Assembly (NCBI RefSeq): GCF_000422925.1
Contig: NZ_AUGZ01000019.1
Coordinates: forward strand, 1-64,000
DNA length: 64,000 nucleotides
Direction: 5' to 3'
From: Paludibacterium yongneupense DSM 18731
GTDB lineage: Bacteria > Pseudomonadota > Gammaproteobacteria > Burkholderiales > Chromobacteriaceae
Every line of letters starts with the position of its first letter. Position 1 is the first letter of the stretch. The position numbers and the translations under genes were made by a program. Shown here piece by piece: positions 1 through 9,456 of the stretch. The notes under the pieces were generated by a model, which had not been told where the DNA came from, did no database searches, and saw only the letters and a program-made list of their open reading frames with translations.

Positions 1-104
1 ATGGGGAAGTTCTCGAGCGCGCGCAGGGTATGCACACCATAGTAGGCTTCGTCCGGTACGTCTTTATCTCCCAGCAGATCGTGTTCGATGCGATAGGTGT
101 TCAT
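1..104 (-). CDS. aspA: Aspartate ammonia-lyase (aspartase), 5' fragment
   Basis: Only the first 34 codons are inside the window; the gene runs off the left edge. The translation starts [20 protein letters not shown] and continues with [13 protein letters not shown], the conserved N terminus of aspartase, an aspartase/fumarase-superfamily enzyme that deaminates L-aspartate to fumarate and ammonia in the cytoplasm. The ATG at 104 is preceded by an ACAGGAGAAG ribosome-binding site, which fixes the start. It is divergent from the malic enzyme gene across about 470 bp. Aspartate to fumarate to malate to pyruvate would link the two enzymes, but shared regulation is only an inference. Fumarase C shares the fold, but the [16 protein letters not shown] pattern is aspartase-like. 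Confidence 0.85.
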   Translation of the reverse strand, partial: MNTYRIEHDLLGDKDVPDEAYYGVHTLRALENFP

Positions 105-572
105 GGTGGCTTCTCCTGTAAATGCGGGCGGCGGCGCTGACTGCCGGCTTCACCCCGTATAAGCAGGTGTTGTGCCATGGCGGAGTATCGTCTAGTCATA
201 TAGCAAGGCATTGAAAATAAACGGGTTGTTGAACCGGCTCGATATCGTTCGTTCGGTTTTCCGAACGCGCGCCGTCGCTGCCGATTCGGCGTCGCGAACG
301 ACTGTCGACAGGGAGAGGTGACGGGATGCCGACGCGTGTGCGGCAATCTGTACGGTATTCCGAATGCGACTCATTTTACTTTGCGGGAGAAGGGGGCAAA
401 ATCAAAGGTTTGCACGGCCTGTATCGTTGCGCATCGCCAGGCACGGCTTGTGCTAGTGACGGGGTGATGCCGCGCACGCTGCGGCGAGCTTGAATTGATC
501 TGACGCCAGGGCGGACGCGCTCCGTTTTGCGTAAAATATCATTTAATAGTTATTTGATGATGGAGATTTGAA
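105..572. other. Divergent intergenic region between aspA and maeA
   Basis: No credible gene lies in these 468 bases. The stretch must hold the promoters of both flanking genes. A perfect inverted repeat, CGTTCGG-TTTT-CCGAACG, lies at 250-267. It has no T-tract on either side, so it looks more like a protein-binding site than a terminator. The last 45 bases before maeA are AT-rich and end in a GGAG ribosome-binding site 8 bases before the ATG. I could not place a convincing -35/-10 pair. Confidence 0.5.
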
Positions 573-2318
573 ATGGGTTCCAAGTTTAGTGCGGCACCGG
601 TGCCGAAGCATGCGACCGTGTGTTCGATAGAAACGGCTTTGTCTGAAATGGACCTGTTGTCCGACCCCTTGCTGAACAAGGGAACCGCTTTTACCGAAGC
701 CGAACGCGATCAGTTCGGTCTGCACGGCCTGCTTCCCCCCAATGTCATGACGATCGAAGAACAGGTATCGCGCCGGCTGGAAGCGCTGCGCGCGCTGCCG
801 ACCGACCTCGATCGCTACGTGATGCTGCGCGAGTTGCAGGACACCAACGAGACCCTGTTCTTCGCCTTGCTGACGGATCACATCGAAGAGATGCTGCCGG
901 TTATCTACACCCCGACCGTCGGCGCCGGCTGCCAGCGTTTCAGCCAGCTCTACCGCAAGCCGCGCGGCCTGTTTCTCAGCATCCCGCACAAGGACCTGAT
1001 CCGCAAGATCCTGGCCAATCCGCGCTTCGACAACGTCGAAGCCATCGTGGTGACCGACGGCGAACGCATTCTCGGCCTCGGCGACCAGGGTGCCGGCGGC
1101 ATGGGTATCCCGATCGGAAAACTGGCGTTGTACTCCGGTGTCGGCGGTCTGCACCCGGCCACCACGCTGCCGATCACGCTCGACGTCGGTACCGACAATC
1201 AGGAGCGCCTGGCCGATCCGCTCTATATCGGCTGGCGCCATGAGCGCGTGCGTGGCGATGAATACGATGCCTTTATCGATGAATTCATCCGCGCGGTGAA
1301 AGAACGCTGGCCGCACGTGCTGCTGCAGTGGGAAGACTTCGCCAAGAACAATGCCAGCCGCCTGCTGGAACGCTACCGCGACGAGCTGTGCTCGTTCAAC
1401 GACGACGTGCAGGGCACCGCCGCCGTCGCGACCGGCACCCTGCTGGCGGCGATCAATGTCACCGGCAAGCCGCTGACCGAACAGCGCATCGCCGTGTTCG
1501 GCGGGGGCTCTGCCGGCTGCGGCATCGCTTCGCTGATCCAGCGCACGCTGGTCGAAGCCGGTCTGACGGCTGAAGAGGCGGCCGGCCGCTTCTACGTCGT
1601 CGACCGTTTCGGTCTGATGCTGGAAGGCGTCGTGCCGATGGAGTCGCTGGAGCCGTTCCAGCGTCGTTTCGTGCAGAAAGCGTCGACGGTCGACGGCTGG
1701 GAGCTGGAACAGGCGGGTCGGGTCTCACTGTTCGATGTGATGAAGAATGCGCATCCGACGGTGCTGATCGGCGTATCGGGCCAGACCGGCGCTTTCAGCG
1801 AGAAGATCGTGCGCGAAATGGCGCGCCACACCGAGCGCCCGGTGATCTTCCCGCTGTCCAACCCGACCGCCAACAGCGAAGCGCGGCCGCAGGATCTGGT
1901 CGAGTGGACCGGGGGACGCGTGGTGATGGGAACCGGCAGCCCGTTTCCGCCGATCGACCGCAACGGCGTCGAGTTCAAGGTCGATCAGACCAATAACTCC
2001 TATATCTTTCCGGGCGTCGGTGTTGCCGCCATCGCGTTGAAGATTCCCCGCATTACCGATGCGCTGTTCATGGCCGCGGCCAAGGCCCTCGCGGAATTGT
2101 CGCCGGCCCGTCTCGATGCGCAGGCCAATCTGCTGCCGCCGGTCAGCGATCTGCGCAGCGTGTCGCGCGCGGTGGCTCTGTCGGTCGGGAAGCAGGCGCT
2201 GGCCGATGGCCTGATCCACGATCTGAGTGCGCAGCAGATCGCGCGCCTGGTCGACGAAAAAATCTGGGAACCGCGCTATCCGGAGATGCGCTTGAGCGAA
2301 GACGGCACGCAGGCCTGA
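573..2318 (+). CDS. maeA: NAD-dependent malic enzyme
   Basis: Cytoplasmic oxidative decarboxylation of L-malate to pyruvate and CO2 with reduction of NAD(P). The 581-residue length fits the large bacterial/eukaryotic-type malic enzymes. Visible motifs are YTPTVG (about 112-117), GERILGLGDQGAGGMGIPIGK (about 163-183, with the catalytic Lys at its end), FNDDVQGT (about 275-282, metal-binding Asp) and the Rossmann loop FGGGSAGCGIA (about 299-309). The start is supported by GGAG 8 bases upstream. It appears monocistronic, with a stem-loop just after the stop. NAD rather than NADP preference is inferred from family resemblance to E. coli MaeA, not proven by the sequence. Confidence 0.93.
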   Translation: MGSKFSAAPVPKHATVCSIETALSEMDLLSDPLLNKGTAFTEAERDQFGLHGLLPPNVMTIEEQVSRRLEALRALPTDLDRYVMLRELQDTNETLFFALLTDHIEEMLPVIYTPTVGAGCQRFSQLYRKPRGLFLSIPHKDLIRKILANPRFDNVEAIVVTDGERILGLGDQGAGGMGIPIGKLALYSGVGGLHPATTLPITLDVGTDNQERLADPLYIGWRHERVRGDEYDAFIDEFIRAVKERWPHVLLQWEDFAKNNASRLLERYRDELCSFNDDVQGTAAVATGTLLAAINVTGKPLTEQRIAVFGGGSAGCGIASLIQRTLVEAGLTAEEAAGRFYVVDRFGLMLEGVVPMESLEPFQRRFVQKASTVDGWELEQAGRVSLFDVMKNAHPTVLIGVSGQTGAFSEKIVREMARHTERPVIFPLSNPTANSEARPQDLVEWTGGRVVMGTGSPFPPIDRNGVEFKVDQTNNSYIFPGVGVAAIALKIPRITDALFMAAAKALAELSPARLDAQANLLPPVSDLRSVSRAVALSVGKQALADGLIHDLSAQQIARLVDEKIWEPRYPEMRLSEDGTQA

Positions 2319-2341
2319 AGCCTCGCTGCCCGTGCACGAAG

Positions 2342-2368
2342 AAGCCCGGCCTTGTGCCGGGCTTTGTC
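2342..2368 (+). terminator. Stem-loop terminator after maeA
   Basis: AAGCCCGGC-CTTGT-GCCGGGCTT forms a 9-bp GC-rich stem followed by a short T-containing run. It lies between the convergent maeA and chemoreceptor genes. Confidence 0.6.
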
Positions 2369-2390
2369 GTGCACGGGCAGGCCGTCTTGG

Positions 2391-4013
2391 CTAAAGTGTG
2401 TACTGCGCAAGAATGCCTATCTGGATATGGGCCAGCTCGTTGAGCCGGGCCGCGCTGCTGGCGGTTTGCTCTGCCGCTGCGCTCGACTGCCCTGTCATCT
2501 GCGCCGTCTGTTCCACCTGCGCGGCGATGGCATTGCCGGCGCTGCCTTGCTCCTGGATGGCCAAGGTGATTTCGTTGACCCGGTCGGCGGTGTCGTGCGA
2601 AGAATTGCCGATGCGTCCGATGGCCTGGGCGGCGACATCGGCGCGCCCCACACCCGTCGTGACCAGGTCTTCCGCCGATTGCATCTGGGCGGTGGCGTCC
2701 TGTGAATGCTTCACCATGGTTTCGATGGTGGCGGCGATTTCCTGCGTGGACAGTGTCGTACGCTCCGCCAGCTTGCGGACTTCATCGGCGACGACGGCGA
2801 AGCCACGCCCCTGTTCTCCTGCGCGTGCCGCTTCGATGGCGGCGTTGAGCGCCAGCAGATTGGTCTGCTCCGCGATCTCGCCGATGACATTGATGACACT
2901 CCCGACCTTGCCCGTATAGCGCACCATTTCCCGGATGCTCGAGCCGGCCGTCCCGACCACGCTGGAAATCTCATGGATGTCGCGGATGGTCTGGCCTATC
3001 GTGTCTCCGCCTTCGCGGGCGAGCGCGCCGGCTTCGCTGGCGAGGTTATAGGTTTCGTGTGCGCGATCGGCGACGTGGTTGATGCTGACTGTCATCTGCT
3101 CCACCGTCGCGGCCATGGCGGCCGAAGCTTCGCTCTGCTGCGTTGCGGCATCGGCCACTTGCCCGGCTGTCTGCTTCAACTGATCTGCGGCAGCGGCCAC
3201 TTCGTTGGCACCGTCCAGTATTTGGCCGAGATTGGCGCACATGCGTTGCTGCAGATGATTGAAGGCGGCGGCGGTGCGGCCAAGCTCGTCCTGGGTCAGG
3301 ACATCGATGCGGGTGGTCAGATTCTGAGAGACGCTGATCTCTTCCATCACTTCGCGAAAGGTGTTGAGCCGACGGCGTATCATACTGGCCAGGCGGTAGC
3401 CCAATGCCCCGACAATCGCGGCGACGGCGATCAGGATGCCGAGCTGCGAGGCTTTCTCGATGGCGTAGGCATGCTCGTTGGTCTGGCGCAGCGTGGCGGC
3501 GAGCCGGGCGTTGTAGTCCATGTGCGCCGACAAATCGCGGTTCACCGCGACGGCGGCGCGGCGGAACTCGCTGTCCGGCGCTATCGCCTGCTGCAGGCCG
3601 ATGGTGTCGTTGGCGCGAGATCGTGCAAAAACCGTCGCCTGAACCGCCATATAGTGGTCCATATCGGCTTTTTCCTGCGCGAGCATTCTGCGCTCGTCAT
3701 CATCGGCGGCGAGGTCTTTTTCAAAACGTGCGATATCCTGCAGGAAATGATCGTGCAGGGCGGCGACACGCTGTTCGTAGGCGAGCTTGTCTTGCGCGCC
3801 GGCGGCAAGCGCATGGTCGCGGGTGGCGATGCGGATCTGGCTGGCGGTGTCGCGCGCGTCGTCGAGCAACTGGATGGCGGGTATTTCCCGTCCCTGTATC
3901 AGCTCGAAGCGCTGCTGGGCCGTGCTCAGCCCCCACAAGCCGTTGACTCCGATGCCGAGCAGCCCGAGCAAGGCGAACAGCAGCATAACGGTGATACGTC
4001 CGGCAATACTCAT
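2391..4013 (-). CDS. Methyl-accepting chemotaxis protein (4HB-type sensor)
   Basis: Inner-membrane chemoreceptor of 540 residues. From the N terminus: a first membrane helix (about 6-28), a periplasmic helical region of about 150 residues (four-helix-bundle type by length and composition), a second membrane helix ([20 protein letters not shown]), a HAMP linker, and a cytoplasmic signalling domain with the highly conserved hairpin tip [20 protein letters not shown]. The start MSIAGRITV at 4013 is preferred over an upstream in-frame ATG at 4037, because GGAGG lies 6-7 bases upstream of 4013. The ligand cannot be read from the sequence. It would couple to CheA/CheW encoded elsewhere. It is one of three chemoreceptors in this window. 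Confidence 0.92.
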   Translation of the reverse strand: MSIAGRITVMLLFALLGLLGIGVNGLWGLSTAQQRFELIQGREIPAIQLLDDARDTASQIRIATRDHALAAGAQDKLAYEQRVAALHDHFLQDIARFEKDLAADDDERRMLAQEKADMDHYMAVQATVFARSRANDTIGLQQAIAPDSEFRRAAVAVNRDLSAHMDYNARLAATLRQTNEHAYAIEKASQLGILIAVAAIVGALGYRLASMIRRRLNTFREVMEEISVSQNLTTRIDVLTQDELGRTAAAFNHLQQRMCANLGQILDGANEVAAAADQLKQTAGQVADAATQQSEASAAMAATVEQMTVSINHVADRAHETYNLASEAGALAREGGDTIGQTIRDIHEISSVVGTAGSSIREMVRYTGKVGSVINVIGEIAEQTNLLALNAAIEAARAGEQGRGFAVVADEVRKLAERTTLSTQEIAATIETMVKHSQDATAQMQSAEDLVTTGVGRADVAAQAIGRIGNSSHDTADRVNEITLAIQEQGSAGNAIAAQVEQTAQMTGQSSAAAEQTASSAARLNELAHIQIGILAQYTL

Positions 4014-4204
4014 GTCAGCCTCCATCTGAATATTCATTCAAGCGAGTTATGCCTTAAACGTTCCTTCACAACAACAGACCGCGATTGCCCGGGGTCAAGT
4101 AATGACCATCGCATCGAAGGGGGCGACGATTTCGGCTTGAACACTGCATGAATCATGCTAGCGATGTTGCGTACATGTAGGCATGTATACTTAAGGGTCG
4201 ATGC

Positions 4205-4972
4205 ATGCTTTCAGGAAGCTATATGCCAGTGACATTATCTGAATTGTTTTCACAGTACTGGGGCGCTCCCAAGTTATTCATCAACCTGATGATCTTTTTG
4301 CATCTGCTGGGTTCGCTGGCACTCGGGATGATGGTGGGCTACGAGCGGTCCTACAACGGCAGGGCGGCCGGCATGCGCACCTACGGACTGGTCTGCATGG
4401 CATCGACGGCGGCTGTCGTCATCGTCGGGTATTCGCAGAGCTGGTATGGCGGCGGGTTGGGCAATATGCTGCACGGGGATATGACCCGGGTGGCGCAGGG
4501 CATCCTCTCCGGCATCGGCTTTCTTGGTGCCGGCCTGATCATGAAGGAGGGCTTCAGCATCAGCGGACTGACTTCAGCCGCCTCGATCTGGGCATCGGCG
4601 GTGATCGGCATCCTGGTCGGGGTCGGTTTCTATGCCGCTGCCATCATGCTGGCAGTGCTGGCTGTCCTGTGCCTGGTTGTGGTCAGCCGTATCGAGAGAA
4701 TGTTGCCAGGCCGGGCGAGTCTGTACATCACGATGCGTTTCTCGCGCGACCATCCATGGACGATGGAGCGCCTGCGCGGCGATCTGGACAGCTTCGGTTT
4801 CATCCTGCACGAGGATTCTCTGTCGGTGCGGGTAAGCGAGGCATCTTCAGAGTGGAGTTATATGGTGTCCGCCAAGGACAAGAAAAATACCCGCACGGTC
4901 ACGCATCTGACGATGGATATCCTGCGGGTCGAGCATATCGAAGAATTCAGCGTGCAGCCGGCACGAAATTGA
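4205..4972 (+). CDS. MgtC/SapB family membrane protein
   Basis: Polytopic inner-membrane protein of about 250 residues. The N-terminal half carries the MgtC/SapB core: GSLALGMMVGYERSYNGRAAGMRTYGLV, then RVAQGILSGIGFLGAGLIMKEG and GLTSAASIWASAVIGILVG. It has four to five hydrophobic helices and a soluble ACT-like C-terminal domain (about 170-255). Family members are associated with Mg2+ limitation or intracellular virulence in Salmonella and mycobacteria, but many environmental homologues have no known role. Two starts are possible: ATG 4205 (AGGG upstream) and ATG 4223 (AGGAAG upstream). The downstream gene starts 68 bases later and may be co-transcribed. Confidence 0.85.
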   Translation: MLSGSYMPVTLSELFSQYWGAPKLFINLMIFLHLLGSLALGMMVGYERSYNGRAAGMRTYGLVCMASTAAVVIVGYSQSWYGGGLGNMLHGDMTRVAQGILSGIGFLGAGLIMKEGFSISGLTSAASIWASAVIGILVGVGFYAAAIMLAVLAVLCLVVVSRIERMLPGRASLYITMRFSRDHPWTMERLRGDLDSFGFILHEDSLSVRVSEASSEWSYMVSAKDKKNTRTVTHLTMDILRVEHIEEFSVQPARN

Positions 4973-5040
4973 GAGACGGGCCATGGCCCGCCAGCGCGTG
5001 GCATGGATGCCGCGCAAACGATCACTGAGAAGGGAAAGTC

Positions 5041-5817
5041 ATGGGCAAGAGCATTATTTCCGACATGGATGGCGTGATTTATCGTGGCAAGCAGCTGATT
5101 CCGGGGGCCCGGGAGTTCGTGCAACGCCTGTTCGATACCCGAACTCCGTTTCTGTTTCTGACCAATAACGCCGAGCAGACTCCGCTCGATCTCAAGCTTA
5201 AACTCGAAGAACTCGGGATTCCGGGCTTGAGCGAGGACAATTTTATTACCAGTGCGATGGCGACGGCGATGTTCCTGAAAAGCCAGAAGCGCAAGGAGCA
5301 AGCGACCGCCTATGTTGTCGGCGGCGGTGGTCTGATCAATGAGCTCTATAACGTCGGGTTTTCCATTTCCGAATCGCGTCCCGACTATGTCGTGGTCGCC
5401 AAATCGTCGACTTTCAGTTTCGAGCAATTGAAAAAGGCCGTGCGCCTGATCGACCAGGGCGCCAAATTCATCGGCACCAATCCCGACATGATCGACCCGG
5501 TCGAGGGGGGGTACGAACCGGCTGCCGGGACGTTGCTGGCCGCCATTTCGGCCGCGACCGGCAAAAAACCGTATATCGTCGGCAAACCCAATTCTCTGAT
5601 GATGTTGCTGGCGACACGCAAGCTGGGGGTACATCCTGATGATGCCGTCATGATTGGCGATAGGATGGATACCGATATCGTGGGCGGACTGGAGGCGGGC
5701 ATGCGAACGGCGCTGGTGCTCTCCGGTGTCTCCACGCTGGCGTCGGTCAGCCATTTCCCCTATCAGCCCGACTATGTCTTTGACAGCGTTGGCGATATCG
5801 ACCCGTTGGCCTTGTAA
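5041..5817 (+). CDS. HAD-superfamily IIA phosphatase (NagD-like)
   Basis: Cytoplasmic HAD hydrolase of 258 residues. Motif I is DMDGV at residues 8-12, with Asp8 as nucleophile and Asp10 as acid/base. Motif II is FLTNN, a Lys-containing motif III lies in GKPNSLMM, and motif IV is GDRMDTDIVGG. The type IIA cap domain sits between motifs II and III. This matches NagD, a nucleotide/sugar phosphatase of broad specificity, so the substrate is not assignable from sequence. It starts 68 bases after the MgtC-like gene with AAGGGAAAGTC upstream. The two may be one transcript, but no functional link is evident. Confidence 0.85.
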   Translation: MGKSIISDMDGVIYRGKQLIPGAREFVQRLFDTRTPFLFLTNNAEQTPLDLKLKLEELGIPGLSEDNFITSAMATAMFLKSQKRKEQATAYVVGGGGLINELYNVGFSISESRPDYVVVAKSSTFSFEQLKKAVRLIDQGAKFIGTNPDMIDPVEGGYEPAAGTLLAAISAATGKKPYIVGKPNSLMMLLATRKLGVHPDDAVMIGDRMDTDIVGGLEAGMRTALVLSGVSTLASVSHFPYQPDYVFDSVGDIDPLAL

Positions 5818-5824
5818 GACGGAC

Positions 5825-5860
5825 AAAAAAAAACGCATCGCAGCCGCCGGCTGCGATGCG
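5825..5860 (-). terminator. Rho-independent terminator of the symporter gene
   Basis: CGCATCGCAG-CCGCCGG-CTGCGATGCG (5834-5860) forms a near-perfect stem. On the minus strand it is followed by nine T residues (5825-5833). It lies just past the stop of the minus-strand symporter and between convergent genes. Confidence 0.9.
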
Positions 5861-5876
5861 TATCCGAAAAGACGGC

Positions 5877-7136
5877 TCAGAGCTCTTCGTTCTGTGCCCC
5901 GATAGCGCGTTCCGACTGGGCGACCACGGTCGTGGCCAGCGCGTTGCCGATCACATTGGTCGCGGTGCGGAACATGTCGAGGAAGTGGTCGACGCCGAGC
6001 AGCAGCAGGACGCCGGCCTCCGGCAGATGGAACATCGGCAGCACGGCCGCCACCACCACCAGCGCCGAGCGCGGAACGCCGGCGATCCCCTTGCTGGTCA
6101 CCAGGAGCACCAGCAGCATGGTGATCTGCTGGCCGAGGCTCAGCGGAATGTTATACACCTGGGCGATGAACAGCGAGGCAAAAGCCGAGTACAGCATCGA
6201 GCCGTCCAGATTGAAGGAATAGCCGAGCGGCAGCACGAAGCCGGCGACACGTTCGCTGACGCCGAACTTCTCCAGTTGCTCCAGGACTTTCGGGTAGGCG
6301 GCTTCCGAACTGGCGGTGGCGAAGCCGAGCAGGAAGGGGGTACGCATGCTTTTGAGCAGCGCGAACACCTGGCGGCCGAGAAAGGCGTAGCCGGCTGCGA
6401 CCAGGATGGCCCACAAGGTCAGCGTGGCCAGGATGAAGGTGCCGAGGAAGCGGGCGTAGACAGCCAGGATGCCCAGACCGTCTGTGGTGATGGTGGCGGC
6501 TACCGCGCCGAACACGCCGAGCGGGGCCAGGCACATCACATAACCGGTTACCTTGAGCATGACATGCGAAATCTCTCCGATGGTGCCGAGCAGATAGCGC
6601 GGTGCCTTGTCCTTGATCGCACCCAGTGCAAAGCCGAAGAACATCGAGAAGATCACGATCTGCAGCACTTCGTTATTGCTCATCGCCTCGAAGAAGCTCT
6701 TCGGGAACATGTGCGCGACGAAATCCTTGAGATTGAGCGCATTGGCCTTGATGGTGCTGGCAGCGCCGTCGGTCGGGATCGGCAGGTTGTAGCCGACGCC
6801 AGGTTGCATCACATTGACAAACAGCAGGCCGAGGAATAGCGAGATCAGCGAGGCGACGACGAACCAGCCCATGGCCTTGACCCCGATGCGTCCCACCGAC
6901 TTCGAGTCACTGCTGGCAACGCCGTAAACCAGCGTGGAGAAAATCAGGGGGCCGATGATCATCTTGATCATGCGCAAGAAGATATCCGTCAACAGCGCGA
7001 AGTTGGCGGCCAGGTCCTTGGCGGCCTTGGGGTCGAGTGAATTGTGGTTGATATAGCCGACGACGACCCCGAGAATCAGCGCGATGCTGACCCAAAGGGT
7101 GATTTTGTTTGTTTTCAACGTACTTCTCCAGTTCAT
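5877..7136 (-). CDS. Dicarboxylate/amino acid:cation symporter (DAACS/GltP family)
   Basis: Inner-membrane secondary transporter of the glutamate/dicarboxylate:Na+/H+ family, 419 residues from MNWRSTLK at 7136. It has the family signatures: the serine-containing hairpin tip (TASSEAAYPKVLEQLE), the cation-site segment GYSFNLDGSMLYSAFASLFIA, the second hairpin TSKGIAGVPRSALVVVAA, and the C-terminal substrate helix GVDHFLDMFRTATNVIGNALA. About eight membrane helices plus two re-entrant hairpins are expected. Upstream in-frame codons exist, but the ATG at 7136 follows an AGGCG site and begins the conserved region. The substrate (glutamate, aspartate, succinate or other) is not resolved. It ends in a strong terminator and is monocistronic. 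Confidence 0.9.
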   Translation of the reverse strand: MNWRSTLKTNKITLWVSIALILGVVVGYINHNSLDPKAAKDLAANFALLTDIFLRMIKMIIGPLIFSTLVYGVASSDSKSVGRIGVKAMGWFVVASLISLFLGLLFVNVMQPGVGYNLPIPTDGAASTIKANALNLKDFVAHMFPKSFFEAMSNNEVLQIVIFSMFFGFALGAIKDKAPRYLLGTIGEISHVMLKVTGYVMCLAPLGVFGAVAATITTDGLGILAVYARFLGTFILATLTLWAILVAAGYAFLGRQVFALLKSMRTPFLLGFATASSEAAYPKVLEQLEKFGVSERVAGFVLPLGYSFNLDGSMLYSAFASLFIAQVYNIPLSLGQQITMLLVLLVTSKGIAGVPRSALVVVAAVLPMFHLPEAGVLLLLGVDHFLDMFRTATNVIGNALATTVVAQSERAIGAQNEEL

Positions 7137-7376
7137 TGTGATCGCCTGCCCGCCGCCTGCGGGGCTTTCCGCTGCGTCTGCGCGCAATTGGACGGAGAGT
7201 GGCAATGCAACCTGCAGGGTCGCACTCAGGGCGAGCGGGGCGTGACAGGTGCCACGGACGACATTACCCAAATATCGGAACTAACCGATCAAGCTCGCGA
7301 TTTTATGGGTTTTGCCTTGAATGTGCCACCCGCATTGTGTGACCCGCAGCGACATCGACCCTCTCCATGACCGGGG

Positions 7377-9218
7377 TCAGTGTTTGCTGCCGAGTTTGCG
7401 GTAGATGGTGTTGCGCGAAATGCCGAGGGCGCGCGCCGCCGCGGAAACATTGCCGCGATGGGCGGTGACGGCCGCCGCGATGGCATCGTGCTCCTGCCTG
7501 CTCAAGGCGACCGAGGGGGCGTCGTCGGGCATGAAGTCGTCGGGCAGATGCGCGGGGCGGATCACGCCATCGTCATCTGCGATCGCGCAGGCGGTGCGCA
7601 ACAAGGCGGCCAGCTGCCTGAAGTTGCCGGGCCAAGCGTAGCGGTGGAACAGGGCCATGACCTCGGGTGAAACCTCGCGCGCGCCGCAATGCCGGCTTTC
7701 TGCCTGCAGGATCTTGCGTACGATGACATCCAGATCGCTGCGCTCGCGCACGGGAGGCAGGCGGACGACGAGGCCATTGATGCGATAGTACAGGTCTTCG
7801 CGAAAGCGTCCCGCGGCTATCATGGCCTGCAAGTCGCGGTTGGTCGCGCAGATCAGGCTGAAATCGACCGCGAGCGGGCCGCTGCCCCCGAGCGGCTCGA
7901 CCTCGCGTTCCTGCAGTACCCGCAACAAGCGCATTTGCAGCGGCAGCGGCATGTCGCCGATTTCATCGAGGAACAGGGTACCGCCGTTGGCTTGCATGAG
8001 CTTGCCGCGGTAGCCCTTGCGCCGGGCACCGGAAAAAGCGCCGTCGACATATCCGAACAGTTCGGATTCGATCAGGGTTTCCGGGATGGCCGCGCAGTTG
8101 ACCGCGACAAAGCTGGCGCCGGCGCGCGGAGAGTCGCGATGGATGGCCTGCGCGAGCAATTCCTTGCCGGTCCCGGTCTCGCCGGTGATGAGAATCGGGA
8201 TGTCGCGGCCGATGACTTTGGCCACTTTGTCCAGCAGCCTGCCGACCTGGGCGTCGCCGGTGTTCAGGTAGCGCAGATGGGGCAGGGCGGAGGTCCCCGG
8301 CGTCGGCGCGGGTGCGGCCCCGGGCGTGGCGCCGCGCCATTGCGCCTGCACGCAGACCTGCACGCCGCCGTGCAGGTGCAGCTCCAGCCAGGCGCTCTGC
8401 AAGCGGCAGCGCTCGAGCAGCGCGCCGGGGGCGATGCCGAACAAGGCCGCCAGAGTCCGCTCGTGGGCCATGCCATCCAGTCCCAGCTGAAAGCGCGCGC
8501 TGCCGTTCGCCGCCAGCAGGATTCCGTCGCCGGAAAAGGCGACCAGCCCTTCCATCAGGGTGCCGATGAATTCGCGGCGGCTGTGGAAACGCAAATAGAA
8601 ACCATGACCGAAGGCATGATCGAACAGATGGTTCTCTATCATCTGTGCCGACATGCGGACCAGGGCCAGGGTGTGGGCGTGATAGCCGCGTTGATCGCCC
8701 GTCACATCGAGAATGCCTCCGAGCTGGCCGGAGGGTTCGAAGATGGGAACGCTGGAGCAGGTTAGGAACTGGTTGGCGCGCAGAAAATGCTGGGTGCCGT
8801 GGACGGTGACGGCACGGCGCTCGGCCAGTGCGGTGCCGATCGCGTTGGTGCCCTGATGCTCCTCGTTCCAGTCGGACCCGGCGCGCAGGGCGACGCGCGC
8901 GGCTTTCTTCAGAAAATCGTCATCGCCGAACGAGTGGAGGATCAGGCCCTTGGCATCGGTCAGCGCCACCATGCTGTGCGTATTGGCGATCTGCTGATAC
9001 AAGGCTTCCATCACCGGCAGCGCATGGGTCTGCAGCGCGCGGTTCTGCTCGCGGCGCAGGCGCAGCACATCGGCCGCCAGGATGGGGTAGTGCGGGGTAT
9101 CGTACTCGAGCAGACCGTAGCCGCGCGAACGCTGGTGCGCCCGGTCGAGGCCGCCGTCGGACGGGGGGTCCGCTGGCATCCCCCCTTGCGTTGTCGTCGC
9201 TACGGTCCGCTCCGGCAT
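7377..9218 (-). CDS. AcoR-type sigma-54-dependent transcriptional activator
   Basis: Enhancer-binding protein of 613 residues. The N-terminal third is a GAF-like sensor region typical of AcoR (EHQGTNAIGTALAERRAV). It is followed by an AAA+ domain with Walker A GETGTGKE, the sigma-54 contact loop GAFSGA (canonical GAFTGA with Thr to Ser), and Walker B LFLDEIGD. The C-terminal Fis-type helix-turn-helix is GNVSAAARALGISRNTIYRKL. The start at 9218 (MPERTV) has AGGAGAG 6-7 bases upstream; a GTG/ATG frame opening further upstream overlaps the operator-like repeats and is less likely. It is divergent from the aldehyde dehydrogenase, whose sigma-54 promoter and paired dyads point to it as the direct target. 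The inducer is probably acetoin or an alcohol/aldehyde, by family. Confidence 0.9.
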   Translation of the reverse strand: MPERTVATTTQGGMPADPPSDGGLDRAHQRSRGYGLLEYDTPHYPILAADVLRLRREQNRALQTHALPVMEALYQQIANTHSMVALTDAKGLILHSFGDDDFLKKAARVALRAGSDWNEEHQGTNAIGTALAERRAVTVHGTQHFLRANQFLTCSSVPIFEPSGQLGGILDVTGDQRGYHAHTLALVRMSAQMIENHLFDHAFGHGFYLRFHSRREFIGTLMEGLVAFSGDGILLAANGSARFQLGLDGMAHERTLAALFGIAPGALLERCRLQSAWLELHLHGGVQVCVQAQWRGATPGAAPAPTPGTSALPHLRYLNTGDAQVGRLLDKVAKVIGRDIPILITGETGTGKELLAQAIHRDSPRAGASFVAVNCAAIPETLIESELFGYVDGAFSGARRKGYRGKLMQANGGTLFLDEIGDMPLPLQMRLLRVLQEREVEPLGGSGPLAVDFSLICATNRDLQAMIAAGRFREDLYYRINGLVVRLPPVRERSDLDVIVRKILQAESRHCGAREVSPEVMALFHRYAWPGNFRQLAALLRTACAIADDDGVIRPAHLPDDFMPDDAPSVALSRQEHDAIAAAVTAHRGNVSAAARALGISRNTIYRKLGSKH

Positions 9219-9238
9219 GCTTTGCTCTCCTCTAGACG

Positions 9239-9271
9239 TGACAACTGTCACACGCCCCGTGACAGTTGTTG
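9239..9271. promoter_or_regulatory. Candidate enhancer (upstream activating sequences) for the sigma-54 activator
   Basis: TGACAACTGTCA (9239-9250) is a palindrome apart from its central AC. A degenerate copy, TGACAGTTGTTG, follows at 9260-9271, offset by 21 bp or two helical turns. They lie about 110-140 bp upstream of the -24/-12 promoter of the aldehyde dehydrogenase, the usual place for sigma-54 enhancers. Binding by the adjacent AcoR-like protein is an inference. Confidence 0.55.
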
Positions 9272-9378
9272 CAGATTGGTACAGCTCCTGTCGCCGCCGC
9301 TGCCGCTCATGAGCGGCGAGGACGCGTAAGTCCTTGTATTACAGGCCCGCCGAGACACGTATGACGTTTTTACCCTGA

Positions 9379-9394
9379 TGGCACGCCGATTGCA
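9379..9394 (+). promoter_or_regulatory. Sigma-54 (RpoN) -24/-12 promoter of the aldehyde dehydrogenase gene
   Basis: TGGCACG-CCGA-TTGCA matches the consensus TGGCACG-N4-TTGCW at every position and is 63 bases from the ATG. An enhancer-binding protein is encoded divergently just upstream. Confidence 0.9.
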
Positions 9395-9456
9395 ATTGGC
9401 AAGGCTCCGGCGTCGCATCAGGTGGCGGCGGAGCCACAACACGGGAGACTACGCTC

